Shown: positions 1-6,008, counted from the first letter of the stretch. The stretch: 8,886 nucleotides of DNA from CAKOSP01 sp964369625 (GCA_964369625.1 CAYJFC010000032.1:1-8886), one strand, 5' to 3'. Program-made: numbers and translations. Notes: generated by a model from the letters alone, not told the origin.

Positions 1-9
1 TAATTTATA

Positions 10-37
10 TTGTTTTTTTAGTTTTTAATGATATAAT
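10..37 (+). promoter_or_regulatory. Candidate sigma-A promoter of the ygjV-like gene
   Basis: A -35-like TTGTTT at 10-15 is followed after 16 bases by a perfect TATAAT at 32-37. Transcription would start near 44, giving a leader of about 65 bases that contains the palindrome at 59-86. A second TATAAT lies at 54-59 but has no convincing -35 box. The assignment is from consensus only. Confidence 0.45.
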
Positions 38-58
38 TCACAGTATTGTTATATATAA

Positions 59-86
59 TATTTTACACATTAATTAGTGTAAAATA
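59..86. promoter_or_regulatory. Perfect inverted repeat, likely operator of the ygjV-like gene
   Basis: The arms TATTTTACAC (59-68) and GTGTAAAATA (77-86) are exact reverse complements, separated by the 8-base spacer ATTAATTA. The element lies between the promoter and the ribosome site at 98-104. There is no T-run, so a protein-binding operator fits better than a terminator. The sequence alone does not identify the regulator. Confidence 0.5.
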
Positions 87-110
87 CTTTTAACTATAAA
101 GGAGATTATT

Positions 111-596
111 ATGCTAATTTGGATAGCTCAAATACTAATTTGTTTAGGATTTATTTTTGAAGTTATATGCTTCTGGAAAGAAAATAGAAAAGAAATACTT
201 AAAATAAATATACTTGCTAGTTTTTTATATGCACTGTCATATTTATTAACTGGTGCTACTACAGGATTTTTAGCTACAATAATTAATATTATTCGTACAT
301 CTGTATGTTACAAAAATAAAAATAAACTTATTATTATATTATTAATTTTACTATATGCAATTGTATCATTATTTGATTATACAGGTTGGTTTTGCATACT
401 TCCAATACTAGCAGGTATTGTTTTTACTATCTGTATTTATCAAGAAAACACTTTTATTATGAGACTAGGACAATTAATAGCTTGTTTCTTATGGATCATT
501 TACAATATCTTTGCTGGTGTTTATTTACTAGCACTAACAACTAGTATAATTTTCATTTCAACATTTATATCAATGTTAAATCATAATTTAAACTGA
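111..596 (+). CDS. ygjV: YgjV-family inner-membrane protein
   Basis: This is a 161-residue, almost wholly hydrophobic protein that matches the bacterial inner-membrane YgjV family in length and pattern. It has an N-terminal IAQILICLGFIFEVICF helix (about 5-22) and a short basic loop KENRKEILK. A helix pair with the small-residue segment TGATTGFLATIINIIR (47-62) follows, then a charged YKNKNK loop and three more hydrophobic stretches near 73-88, 92-110 and 118-156. The start is set by AAAGGAG at 98-104, six bases before ATG. The molecular role of the family is not established; it is a multi-pass membrane protein with no visible catalytic motif. It is a single gene, and the remains of an insertion sequence follow directly, so its natural 3' context may be lost. 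The symbol denotes family resemblance, not proven orthology. Confidence 0.8.
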   Translation: MLIWIAQILICLGFIFEVICFWKENRKEILKINILASFLYALSYLLTGATTGFLATIINIIRTSVCYKNKNKLIIILLILLYAIVSLFDYTGWFCILPILAGIVFTICIYQENTFIMRLGQLIACFLWIIYNIFAGVYLLALTTSIIFISTFISMLNHNLN

Positions 597-599
597 ATT

Positions 600-808
600 A
601 AATAGAAACTTTAAAACTGATACACTTAACTTAAGACTAACAATATCAATAAATGGTAAAATATAGAAAATATAATTCAACAAAAAAACTGAAAGAAGAA
701 ATAATAGAATACATAGATTAGTATAATAACCTAAGTTAATGTAAATGAGCCCTGTAAATTACACAAGACTCATTGAACAAAAAGTGTCTAGTTTTTTTAT
801 TCAGTACA
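600..808 (+). mobile_element. Decayed 3' end of an IS3-family (IS150-like) element
   Basis: Between the ygjV-like gene and 808 the + strand holds the broken C-terminal end of an IS3-type transposase. From 653 it reads KYRKYNSTKKLKEEIIEYID, then a stop at 719-721 where the family has tyrosine, then YNNL. After a frameshift, MSPVNYTRLIEQKV reads from 745. This is the usual ending EYIDYYNN...MSPV-YR of such transposases. The outer end, TGTCTAG at 785-791 to CAGTACA at 802-808, resembles the terminal repeat of this IS group (TGTACTGA...TAGACA on the other strand). No left end or full transposase is present, so it is a non-functional remnant. It ends 21 bases from the stop codon of the neighbouring minus-strand gene. 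Confidence 0.7.
653..786 (+). pseudogene. IS3-family transposase, C-terminal remnant
   Basis: This is the coding part of the IS remnant. One frame gives YNSTKKLKEEIIEYID-stop-YNNL (653-736), and a second frame from 745 gives MSPVNYTRLIEQKV. These match the last part of the DDE integrase domain region of IS3/IS150 transposases. At least two in-frame stops and one frameshift inactivate it. Weaker traces (FKTD-like) may extend back to about 604. The DDE catalytic residues would lie upstream and are absent. Confidence 0.65.
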
Positions 809-829
809 TTTCTAAAAGTGTTTTATTTT

Positions 830-2542
830 TTATTTATATTTAAAAATATCTTTTTTTACCATTTGTTCTGCTATATTAAAGCAATCTTTTGAATACATAT
901 AGCACATTCTAATAACTATTCCTAAAAAATATTTCACTATACCTCTATAACTTTCATTTTTATCATATATACCATGAGCTATTAAATTTCTCAAATTAGC
1001 ACCAGACTTTTCATTTAAAATTGCCTTGAATGTAAATAATATATCTTCATCATAACATTCTATTAATTCTTTAACATCAAATATACTAGTTAATGTTTTA
1101 GATTGCTCTGTTAAATCATCTTCGAAAGTTGTAACAATAGCTCCACATTCTTTTGCTATTACTCTAAATAAATTTTCTATTTGAGGTACTAGAATATGTA
1201 AGCCAGCATAATACTCTTCATTCAACATTAAGAATATTCCTAGTGCTATTATCTCTTTACTATCTTCTGGTATCATAATATTATCATGCACTAAAAATTT
1301 TACTTTTTCTAAACAAAATTCTTTATCTAATTTAATAGCTCTTATAAAATCTATTAAGTAAGTATTTCCCATAAATTCAAAATCAGTAATCAAATTTTTA
1401 TTCATATGTAATTCTAAAACATTTTCATCTATATTATTTATGTCAATTGGTGGTATTATTATAATAGTTTTTCCTTCTTTGTCTATATGTCTTTCTCCAA
1501 ATAACATTGAGGTTAATGACATTTGACTTCTTTTTAAAGTTGTATCTTTTAATTTAGATTTTTTTACAAATTCACTATTCAAACCTAATAAAATTATTTT
1601 CTCTTCCAAAGTATCTACTTTTTCTAACATTTTTTTTGAAATCTGTTTAAATTTAGTTATATCAACTTCTTGCTTGAATGTCCTCAAATTTTTAGTAACT
1701 TCTTTTTTTAATGGTTGTAATTTTCTTAAAATTTTTTCAACACTACTATTTTGTCCTTTTATTTTTTTATATTGCACAATAGCTTTTTCATAATAATTTA
1801 TAGCATTATGAAAGTTTTCAAAACCATATTCATCACCTAACTGTTCATATAATTGTGCTATTTCTATTTTTGTTTGTTTTATTTTTTCAGTATTTTTATT
1901 CTTATTATATATTTTTAATTTTAATTCACATGAGCTTTCTACTATAAACATATTCGTGTACTTTTGTTTTTCAATAATTTTATCTAATATACTTATATAA
2001 CTTTCTTCATAAAATCCTAATTCTAATTTCAAACCTATCAATTTATTTGTAAATGCATAACCTTCATTTCCATTTAAGTTTAATATATACTTTTCAATAT
2101 AGTCAGATACAAATTCTTTTAATTTACCATAATTCAATGCTGTTCTGGTAGCTATTTCAATAGAATTATAGCAGTGTTTCCAATGTTCGCAATCATATAT
2201 TTTTTCAGCATAAGCTATATTCCCCTTAATTATTTTATCTATATTTGTATGTTCTTTAGTTTTCAACCACAAAATATAATATATCTTATTAAGAATAAAT
2301 TCATTTTCCAAAACATCTTCTAATTTTTTTAACATTTCTATTTCTTCATCATTTAATTGTATACTGTTTAATGAAGTTTGTGCTTTTAACTCATTAAATA
2401 CATATATTTTTTCTATTAACTTTAAATTTGATATAGTTTCTTCATTTAATTGACTATCATAATATTCACTAAAGTTCACATGATATTTGAACTTACCAAT
2501 TTTTTCTCTAATAACATCATTTATTTTTTTAAAATCACACAT
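830..2542 (-). CDS. DUF4209-type protein with C-terminal HEPN motif
   Basis: This 570-residue soluble protein has no signal peptide or membrane helix. Residues about 1-310 are helical and look TPR/HEAT-like, for example AINYYEKAIVQYKKIKG at 247-263, which has the form of a TPR helix. The C-terminal part resembles the DUF4209 family: HILVPQIENLFRVIAKECGA at 449-468, FTFKAILNEKSGANLRN at 503-519 and RNLIAHG at 518-524. R518-N-x(3)-H523 is the canonical HEPN Rx4-6H motif, and HEPN domains with it are often metal-independent RNases. RNase activity is therefore possible but inferred. AGGTGAG at 2547-2553, four bases before ATG, supports the start. No terminator is visible after the stop, where the IS remnant begins within 21 bases. 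Similar proteins occur in defence-rich islands, and an abortive-infection or stress role is plausible. Confidence 0.75.
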   Translation of the reverse strand: MCDFKKINDVIREKIGKFKYHVNFSEYYDSQLNEETISNLKLIEKIYVFNELKAQTSLNSIQLNDEEIEMLKKLEDVLENEFILNKIYYILWLKTKEHTNIDKIIKGNIAYAEKIYDCEHWKHCYNSIEIATRTALNYGKLKEFVSDYIEKYILNLNGNEGYAFTNKLIGLKLELGFYEESYISILDKIIEKQKYTNMFIVESSCELKLKIYNKNKNTEKIKQTKIEIAQLYEQLGDEYGFENFHNAINYYEKAIVQYKKIKGQNSSVEKILRKLQPLKKEVTKNLRTFKQEVDITKFKQISKKMLEKVDTLEEKIILLGLNSEFVKKSKLKDTTLKRSQMSLTSMLFGERHIDKEGKTIIIIPPIDINNIDENVLELHMNKNLITDFEFMGNTYLIDFIRAIKLDKEFCLEKVKFLVHDNIMIPEDSKEIIALGIFLMLNEEYYAGLHILVPQIENLFRVIAKECGAIVTTFEDDLTEQSKTLTSIFDVKELIECYDEDILFTFKAILNEKSGANLRNLIAHGIYDKNESYRGIVKYFLGIVIRMCYMYSKDCFNIAEQMVKKDIFKYK

Positions 2543-2546
2543 TTAA

Positions 2547-2565
2547 CTCACCTAAAAGTATTATA
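2547..2565 (-). promoter_or_regulatory. -10 box and ribosome site of the DUF4209-type gene
   Basis: On the minus strand a TATAAT box lies at 2565-2560 and AGGTGAG at 2553-2547. The best -35 candidate is a weak CTGGAA 18 bases upstream. If this is the promoter, the leader is only about ten bases and the Shine-Dalgarno site would sit at the very 5' end, so transcription may really start further upstream. Confidence 0.35.
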
Positions 2566-2666
2566 ATATTTTTTCATATATTTTTCCAGTTTATAAGCTA
2601 AATTTATCAATCTTTTATTGACTACTATATATCTTGTATTTACTACATTTCTATCATCTAATTATC

Positions 2667-2937
2667 TCACCTTTCTTCATAAATTCTTATTATAATTACT
2701 TTATTTCCATATATCGTAGATTCTATATTATTATCTTGTTTTATATAATAAATATATTATCTTATATCCATGCACTCAGATGCATACATTTTCTGCTATA
2801 CTCCATAATATTTCTTTATTTGTTATTGTATATTCTCTTGCTGCATACTCTGTTGGATTATTATCTATTTGTATTTGTATTTTTATTATTATAACTAGTA
2901 CAATAATTACTAGCATTCCTATGATTATCTTTTTCGT
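2667..2937 (-). pseudogene. Broken LysM-domain membrane-anchored protein gene
   Basis: This minus-strand relic follows a good ribosome site (AAAGGAG, 2943-2949). In place of ATG it has ACG (2935-2937), then KKIIIGMLVIIVLVIIIKI, a membrane anchor, and EYTITNKEILWSIAENVC, the first half of a LysM domain. That frame then stops. The next frame continues with CMDIR, a stop, YIYYIKQDNNIESTIYG and NKVIIIRIYEER, the second half of the LysM repeat, ending at TGA 2667-2669. The span is 271 bases (3n+1), consistent with one single-base shift. With a lost start, one frameshift and one nonsense codon it is a pseudogene. Intact relatives are small peptidoglycan-binding proteins of about 90 residues, often YneA-like division inhibitors; the specific role here is inference. 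Confidence 0.7.
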
Positions 2938-2962
2938 GATTACTCCTTTTCTTTTGAGTAAT

Positions 2963-2990
2963 AAAAAAACAGCTAGATTTCTCTAACTGT
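2963..2990 (-). terminator. Intrinsic terminator of the two-helix HEPN-like gene
   Basis: On the minus strand ACAGTTAGA (2990-2982) pairs with TCTAGCTGT (2977-2969) with one G-T wobble. The tetraloop is GAAA, and a run of seven T follows at 2969-2963. It lies 27 bases after the stop codon of the gene ending at 3017 and is the clearest terminator in the left half of the window. Confidence 0.8.
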
Positions 2991-3016
2991 GAATAATGAT
3001 TATTTATTAATGTTTT

Positions 3017-3670
3017 CTAATTATATTTCTTTTGTGTTTTATACGTATATTCTAAAAGTGATAATAAACTTATTCCACTATCTATAGTCCAATCAATATC
3101 CTCTTCATTTAACGATTTAATATCACTATGAATAGCTTTGTTTAAAATAGGTATCATATCATTTATAAGTTTATATTCACTTGCTCCAATTATTTTATGG
3201 TTATATAACTCAAGAGCCATAGATTTTATTGTTCCATTAGTGTTTAATTTCAATTTTTGACAAAATTGCTTTATTAATTTTTCTAATTCAACTCTAGTTA
3301 ATACTAATTTAATTATTTTATCATCTTCTAAAAATATTTTCCATGTTGATTCTAATAATATTGTATTTTTATTTTGATAATCTTTATTATCTTCCTTCGC
3401 TACCATATTTATATTTTCTTGACTTGTAATTTCTAAAATATTCTTTTCTATTTCTTCTTTTTTTCTATCACTCAACAATTCAAGTTTCATTCCAAAAACT
3501 TCCAAAGATTTTATATAATTAATTATCCAAGGCAGAAAAGATATACATACAAGTATTATTACTGTATTATTTATATTAACTTTAGCCCATTCAAAACAAG
3601 TAATAAGTATAGCAATTACTATAAATGTTAATGAAAAGATACTTTTGAAAATTATGTTGTTCTTTTTCAT
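3017..3670 (-). CDS. Two-helix membrane protein with degenerate HEPN/DUF4145-like domain
   Basis: This is a 217-residue protein. It has two hydrophobic helices, at about 7-25 and 35-53, with a short loop between them that is probably extracellular. A charged linker (about 65-105) leads to a cytoplasmic helical domain. The segments LTRVELEKLIKQFCQKL (124-140), GASEYKLINDMIPILNKAIH (162-181) and the C-terminal helix SGISLLSLLEYTYK resemble the HEPN/DUF4145-like domain that usually ends RN-A-HG. Here leucine 176 stands where the motif arginine should be (L-N-K-A-I-H181), so RNase activity looks lost and a binding or regulatory role is more likely. AAAGGA at 3680-3685 supports the start. It is single, with its own promoter and terminator. 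The family assignment is tentative; the function is unknown. Confidence 0.65.
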   Translation of the reverse strand: MKKNNIIFKSIFSLTFIVIAILITCFEWAKVNINNTVIILVCISFLPWIINYIKSLEVFGMKLELLSDRKKEEIEKNILEITSQENINMVAKEDNKDYQNKNTILLESTWKIFLEDDKIIKLVLTRVELEKLIKQFCQKLKLNTNGTIKSMALELYNHKIIGASEYKLINDMIPILNKAIHSDIKSLNEEDIDWTIDSGISLLSLLEYTYKTQKKYN

Positions 3671-3703
3671 TTTTTCACATCCTTTATTAATTTTTTTTAC
3701 ATT

Positions 3704-3712
3704 ATTATATCA
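3704..3712 (-). promoter_or_regulatory. Extended -10 promoter of the two-helix HEPN-like gene
   Basis: The minus strand reads TG-A-TATAAT at 3712-3704, an extended -10 element, with only an AT-rich -35 region. The start site would be near 3697, leaving a leader of about 27 bases that contains the ribosome site at 3680-3685. Confidence 0.5.
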
Positions 3713-3804
3713 TGTTTTATATTAAAAATAAATAGACGATCCTATATCACATTCGCTATTTCTACATATTTCACTTTTTTCTATATTTTTATTTTGCATT
3801 AGAA

Positions 3805-4071
3805 TTATATTAATTGAATAAACCCATTAATAATAGAGCTAGGATAATCAAATTTTTTTACATCTTGATTAAACTCAACTTCTAATACAGTATTATTTAA
3901 AGCTTTTATTATTCCTACCCCATATTTTTTATGTTTAATATTATTTCCTATTACTATGTTTAGAATAATACTATTTTCTTTAACTTCTATTTTATCTTTA
4001 TTTATATTTGATTGATTTAATTCTTCTTTATAATCCATACAACGTGCTGACCCTATACCATTTATTAGCAT
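3805..4071 (-). CDS. C-terminal SH3-like half of the split gene (88 residues)
   Basis: This open frame MLINGIGSARCMDYKEEL... carries a predicted all-beta C-terminal domain of about 45 residues (IGNNIKHKKYGVGIIKAL to INGFIQLI), like the short barrel found at the end of some helicases and clostridial small proteins. Its ATG is eight bases after the stop of the upstream frame and has GAGGG five bases ahead. Translational coupling is therefore possible, although the N-terminal ARCMDY half-motif suggests it is the second part of one broken gene. Confidence 0.5.
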   Translation of the reverse strand: MLINGIGSARCMDYKEELNQSNINKDKIEVKENSIILNIVIGNNIKHKKYGVGIIKALNNTVLEVEFNQDVKKFDYPSSIINGFIQLI

Positions 4072-4078
4072 TATACCC

Positions 4079-4198
4079 TCATCTATTAGTTTGTTTTATA
4101 TAATGCTCACAACGAGATTTATGCCTACGTTCATCTCCTTCTGATCTTCTTAACCCTTCAACATGCCAAGGAACACCTACTAAATTATTAATTCCCAT
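4079..4198 (-). CDS. Small 39-residue ORF, N-terminal part of the split Cys-motif gene
   Basis: The ORF starts at ATG 4198-4196 behind GGAGGG (4205-4210) and stops at TGA 4081-4079. It is rich in R, H and E (LRRSEGDERRHKSRCEHY) and carries one half of a Cys motif. It is well placed for translation, with a promoter and ribosome site, but probably ends early through the frameshift described for 3805-4198. It could still be made as a short peptide. Confidence 0.45.
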   Translation of the reverse strand: MGINNLVGVPWHVEGLRRSEGDERRHKSRCEHYIKQTNR

Positions 4199-4230
4199 AA
4201 TATACCCTCCTACTTAAACTATTTTACTTA

Positions 4231-4258
4231 ATTATATCACTTTTTGTAACTAGTTACA
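4231..4258 (-). promoter_or_regulatory. Promoter with overlapping 14-bp palindrome upstream of the split Cys-motif gene
   Basis: On the minus strand TATAAT (4236-4231) is preceded by TG-A, an extended -10. TGTAAC (4258-4253), 16 bases further up, may serve as the -35. The perfect palindrome TGTAACTAGTTACA occupies 4245-4258 and so covers the -35 region, as expected for a repressor operator. The regulator is not identifiable from the sequence. Confidence 0.5.
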
Positions 4259-4286
4259 CTAATCTACCCTAATACTTTGAAATAAC

Positions 4287-4315
4287 TTGCAAATATCAAA
4301 ATAGTAAGTTAATAT
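4287..4315 (+). promoter_or_regulatory. Candidate promoter of the recombinase relic
   Basis: TTGCAA (4287-4292) and TAATAT (4310-4315) are separated by 17 bases. AAGGAG follows at 4329-4334, ahead of ATG 4342. This arrangement diverges from the promoter at 4231-4258 and drives only a broken gene. Confidence 0.35.
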
Positions 4316-4341
4316 GTAAAGTAAATGCAAGGAGTATATTT

Positions 4342-4895
4342 ATGCCTAAAAAATCAAATCGTTTAAAAAGGAAGGTTCTATCTTCTACTTTTAACTTAGA
4401 AAATTATAGTGTAGTTAAATTAGTACTAATGTATATAATTGAAAATTAAAAGAAATATCTATACTTAAAACAAATTTCTTAACGCGCACAATACCATTTA
4501 TATCAGACAAAATAGTAAATATTATAAAATAGTTAAATCATGATAATAAATTAATGTATGATGAATGCTATAATTCAACTGAATTATTATTCCTTCAGAA
4601 AAATAAAAACTGAAATCAGCATCATCTATATCTACTTATTTTAGAAGCCTATGTAAATTAATTAAAACTAAACATAATGATGATACTTTATTTATATGTA
4701 ATAATGCTTATATGCTAGACATACATTTATACTAGATGTTTAAAAACAGGTATTAATATAAAGGTTGCACCTAAATTACTAAATCACTCTAAAATACAAA
4801 TAACCCTAGATACTTACTCACATGTACTTAAACATTTCCAAGATGATGAAGTATCTAAGGTTAAAGATTACTTTATAGATAAAGAGAGAGATTAA
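4342..4895 (+). pseudogene. Decayed tyrosine recombinase (phage/ICE-type integrase)
   Basis: AAGGAG (4329-4334) and ATG at 4342 open a 35-codon frame beginning MPKKSNRLKRKVLSS, which stops at 4447-4449. Whether this is the integrase N-terminus is uncertain. Integrase catalytic-domain traces follow in three frames: SASSISTYFRSLCKLIKTKH (from 4616), then ARHTF (4714-4728), then from 4731 TRCLKTGINIKVAPKLLNHS and KIQITLDTYSHVLKH to TAA 4893-4895. ARHTF...LNHS...TLDTYSHV corresponds to the conserved (L)RHTFAT, LGHS and nucleophile-tyrosine boxes; the usual LGH glycine is asparagine here. The 554-base span is about half the normal length (around 1 kb), so there are internal deletions as well as frameshifts. 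It is inactive. It marks an older integrated element in the tRNA-Cys hotspot and converges on the next gene. Confidence 0.75.
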
Positions 4896-5740
4896 CTTAT
4901 AGTTCTATTATCCTTATTCATTATACATAATTCCTTGCAATTATTACAAGATCTAAATTGTTTAATTTGTTTTTCAAATAATTTTTGTCTTAGTTTTAAA
5001 TTTTTATATCTATTTTTTTTATATTTATACATTTCATTTAAAGAAAGGTTATTTTTTCTATGCTTGTTTTTATATACTATATACCTTTCATGCCTTTTGC
5101 TCATATATTCAATATAATTCATAAAAAAACTTGTTTTACTCATTTTTTTAAATCTTTTCTTTTCAGATTCATATTTCTTTTTTGAATTTTTAGGAATAGA
5201 ATTAAATTCTTCAAATTTCTGAGTAGAATATACTCTATTTAGTTCTCTTCTTAATTTTAATATTAACAATTGAAGTTCTAAAGAGATAAATATCTTAGTT
5301 TGAGGATATTTATTCATCCAACCTTTATTAATATTATAAAATAGAATTACATTATCTATAAAAGATTTTATAATAAATAAATTCCAGCTTATTTTAAAAT
5401 CTAATGAGTATTCATTAGTATATAAGTTATTTAAATCGGTTTTAAATTTTATTAGTTTTTCTTTATCCTCAAAAATAACATAATAACTTGGTATTTGACT
5501 TTCGTACCTTTTTAACAATTTACATTTAGAGTAATCGTATATAAAATTATCTTGTTTTTCTAACAAATTAAAAAAATTATTTATATTATCCAAACTTTCT
5601 ACTCTTTTTAATATTAAATATTCTAAAACTTTGCTTCTCTTTGAATATTTTATATTAATTAATGTAATTGTTATATTAATTACAGCACCTATTAAACTAA
5701 TTGATCCTCCTATTATAGCTATTATAATCTCGACACTCAT
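4892..5740 (-). CDS. Membrane-anchored basic protein of unknown family with C-terminal Cys cluster
   Basis: This 282-residue protein has one N-terminal membrane helix (about 4-30, IIIAIIGGSISLIGAVINI) followed at once by KYSKRSK. By the positive-inside rule the large remainder is cytoplasmic. The remainder is helical and becomes very basic from about residue 185 (KKKYESEKKRFKKMSK, KKNRYKNLKLRQK). It ends with CNNCKELC at about 265-272, a CxxCxxxC cluster that could bind metal. I do not recognise the family. The N-terminal architecture is common in phage- and island-borne accessory proteins. AAAGGAG at about 5749-5755 and a strong promoter at 5768-5796 support expression and the start. The stop overlaps the stop of the recombinase relic head-on in a shared TTAA (4892-4895). 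A basic tail could bind nucleic acid; that is inference. Confidence 0.6.
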   Translation of the reverse strand: MSVEIIIAIIGGSISLIGAVINITITLINIKYSKRSKVLEYLILKRVESLDNINNFFNLLEKQDNFIYDYSKCKLLKRYESQIPSYYVIFEDKEKLIKFKTDLNNLYTNEYSLDFKISWNLFIIKSFIDNVILFYNINKGWMNKYPQTKIFISLELQLLILKLRRELNRVYSTQKFEEFNSIPKNSKKKYESEKKRFKKMSKTSFFMNYIEYMSKRHERYIVYKNKHRKNNLSLNEMYKYKKNRYKNLKLRQKLFEKQIKQFRSCNNCKELCIMNKDNRTIS

Positions 5741-5767
5741 ATATGTTACTCCTTTTTTATTCTATAC

Positions 5768-5796
5768 ATTATAACATTTAAACTAACTTTTTTCAA
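5768..5796 (-). promoter_or_regulatory. Strong promoter of the membrane-anchored gene at the edge of the tRNA repeat
   Basis: On the minus strand TTGAAA (5796-5791) and TATAAT (5773-5768) are exactly 17 bases apart, with TG one base before the -10. This is the best sigma-A promoter in the window. It begins at the last base of the left tRNA-Cys repeat, just past the tRNA-derived hairpin, so the gene is driven from the integration junction. Confidence 0.65.
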
Positions 5797-5875
5797 TAAA
5801 AAACACCCCCTATTTCTATGAGATGTTTTCTTTATGGAGGCTCTTATCAGATTTGAACTGATGATCAAGCTTTTG
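5796..5875 (-). repeat. Left copy of the tRNA-Cys 3' half plus terminator (attachment-site scar)
   Basis: This 80-base direct repeat of 8797-8876 has an offset of exactly 3001 bases and about five mismatches. On the minus strand it runs from the anticodon-loop sequence CAAAAGCTTGATC through the T arm (ATCAG TTCAAAT CTGAT), acceptor 3' strand and CCA to the tRNA terminator. Three or more changes in the acceptor strand and hairpin, and loss of the 5' half of the tRNA, show it is not a tRNA gene. Identity stops abruptly at the anticodon loop (5875), the usual crossover region for tyrosine recombinases at tRNA genes. It is best read as the distal att site of an integrated element. Confidence 0.8.
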
Positions 5876-5889
5876 TAATTTTACATTTT

Positions 5890-6008
5890 TATCAAATATA
5901 TTTAAAGTATATTTGATAACCAATATGTACCTTTCTAGTACAATTGGTAATGCAGTTGTACTGGTATTCATCCTACTAAATACTTTTAAATGTATCTAAG
6001 TGCATTAC
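5890..6008. repeat. Cluster of nested inverted repeats between the att scar and the DUF4365 gene
   Basis: Four inverted repeats are packed here. The first is an 11-bp perfect hairpin, 5890-5900/5908-5918, with a 7-base loop. The second pairs ACCAAT and TGTAC (5919-5930) with GTACA and ATTGGT (5938-5948), with one bulged A. The third pairs AGTACAA (5937-5943) with TTGTACT (5956-5962). The fourth pairs GTAATGCA (5947-5954) with TGCATTAC (6001-6008), which overlaps the DUF4365 stop codon. The second and third share the GTACA block, so they cannot form together. There is no T-run on either strand. They may be recombinase or directionality-factor binding sites inside the element end, or 3'-UTR structure. 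Confidence 0.55.

Larger units (their letters stand above)
3805..4198 (-). pseudogene. Frameshifted Cys-motif / SH3-like protein gene
   Basis: Two overlapping-context frames on the minus strand make up one gene. The first (4198-4079, 39 codons) starts MGINNLVGVPWHVEGLRRSE and ends RHKSRCEHYIKQTNR-stop. The second (4071-3805, 88 codons) reads NGIGSARCMDYKEELNQ, then a basic linker, then GNNIKHKKYGVGIIK and KKFDYPSSIINGFIQLI. The C-terminal part looks like the small beta-barrel (DUF3553-like) domain with HKKYG-G-I and VKKF-YP motifs. RC-HY and ARC-DY fit one Cys-pair motif split by a shift. The total span is 394 bases (3n+1). GGAGGG at 4205-4210 is a good ribosome site for the first frame. The second ATG (4071) is preceded by GAGGG, so re-initiation could still yield the C-terminal part. 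Function unknown; DNA binding or regulation is possible. Confidence 0.6.

Noticed and set aside
597..829. CRISPR array or other direct-repeat array
   Set aside because: No spaced direct repeats were seen here or elsewhere in the window; the structure here is transposase remnant and IS end.
2634..2986. Two hydrophobic + strand open frames (2634-2894 and 2780-2986)
   Set aside because: They have no ribosome site and are shadows of the LysM pseudogene on the minus strand; composition alone explains their I/L/Y-rich translations.
3722..3799. 25-codon minus-strand frame with ICRNSEC
   Set aside because: No Shine-Dalgarno site before the ATG, and it sits in the promoter region of the two-helix gene; too short to support.
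4935..5117. 60-codon + strand open frame
   Set aside because: It lies antisense inside the 282-residue membrane-anchored gene and has the F/L/Y bias expected from a lysine-rich gene read backwards.
5830..5875. A second functional tRNA-Cys
   Set aside because: Only the 3' half is present; sequence beyond the anticodon loop is unrelated and the acceptor strand is mutated, so it is an integration scar.
5890..5918. Intrinsic terminator for the DUF4365 operon
   Set aside because: The 11-bp hairpin is perfect but neither strand has a T-run after it, and the stem is almost all A-T.
5816..5971. 51-codon minus-strand frame MNTSTTALPIVLERYIL... running into the tRNA scar
   Set aside because: It lacks a properly spaced ribosome site, reads through tRNA-derived sequence, overlaps the inverted-repeat cluster and resembles no family I know.
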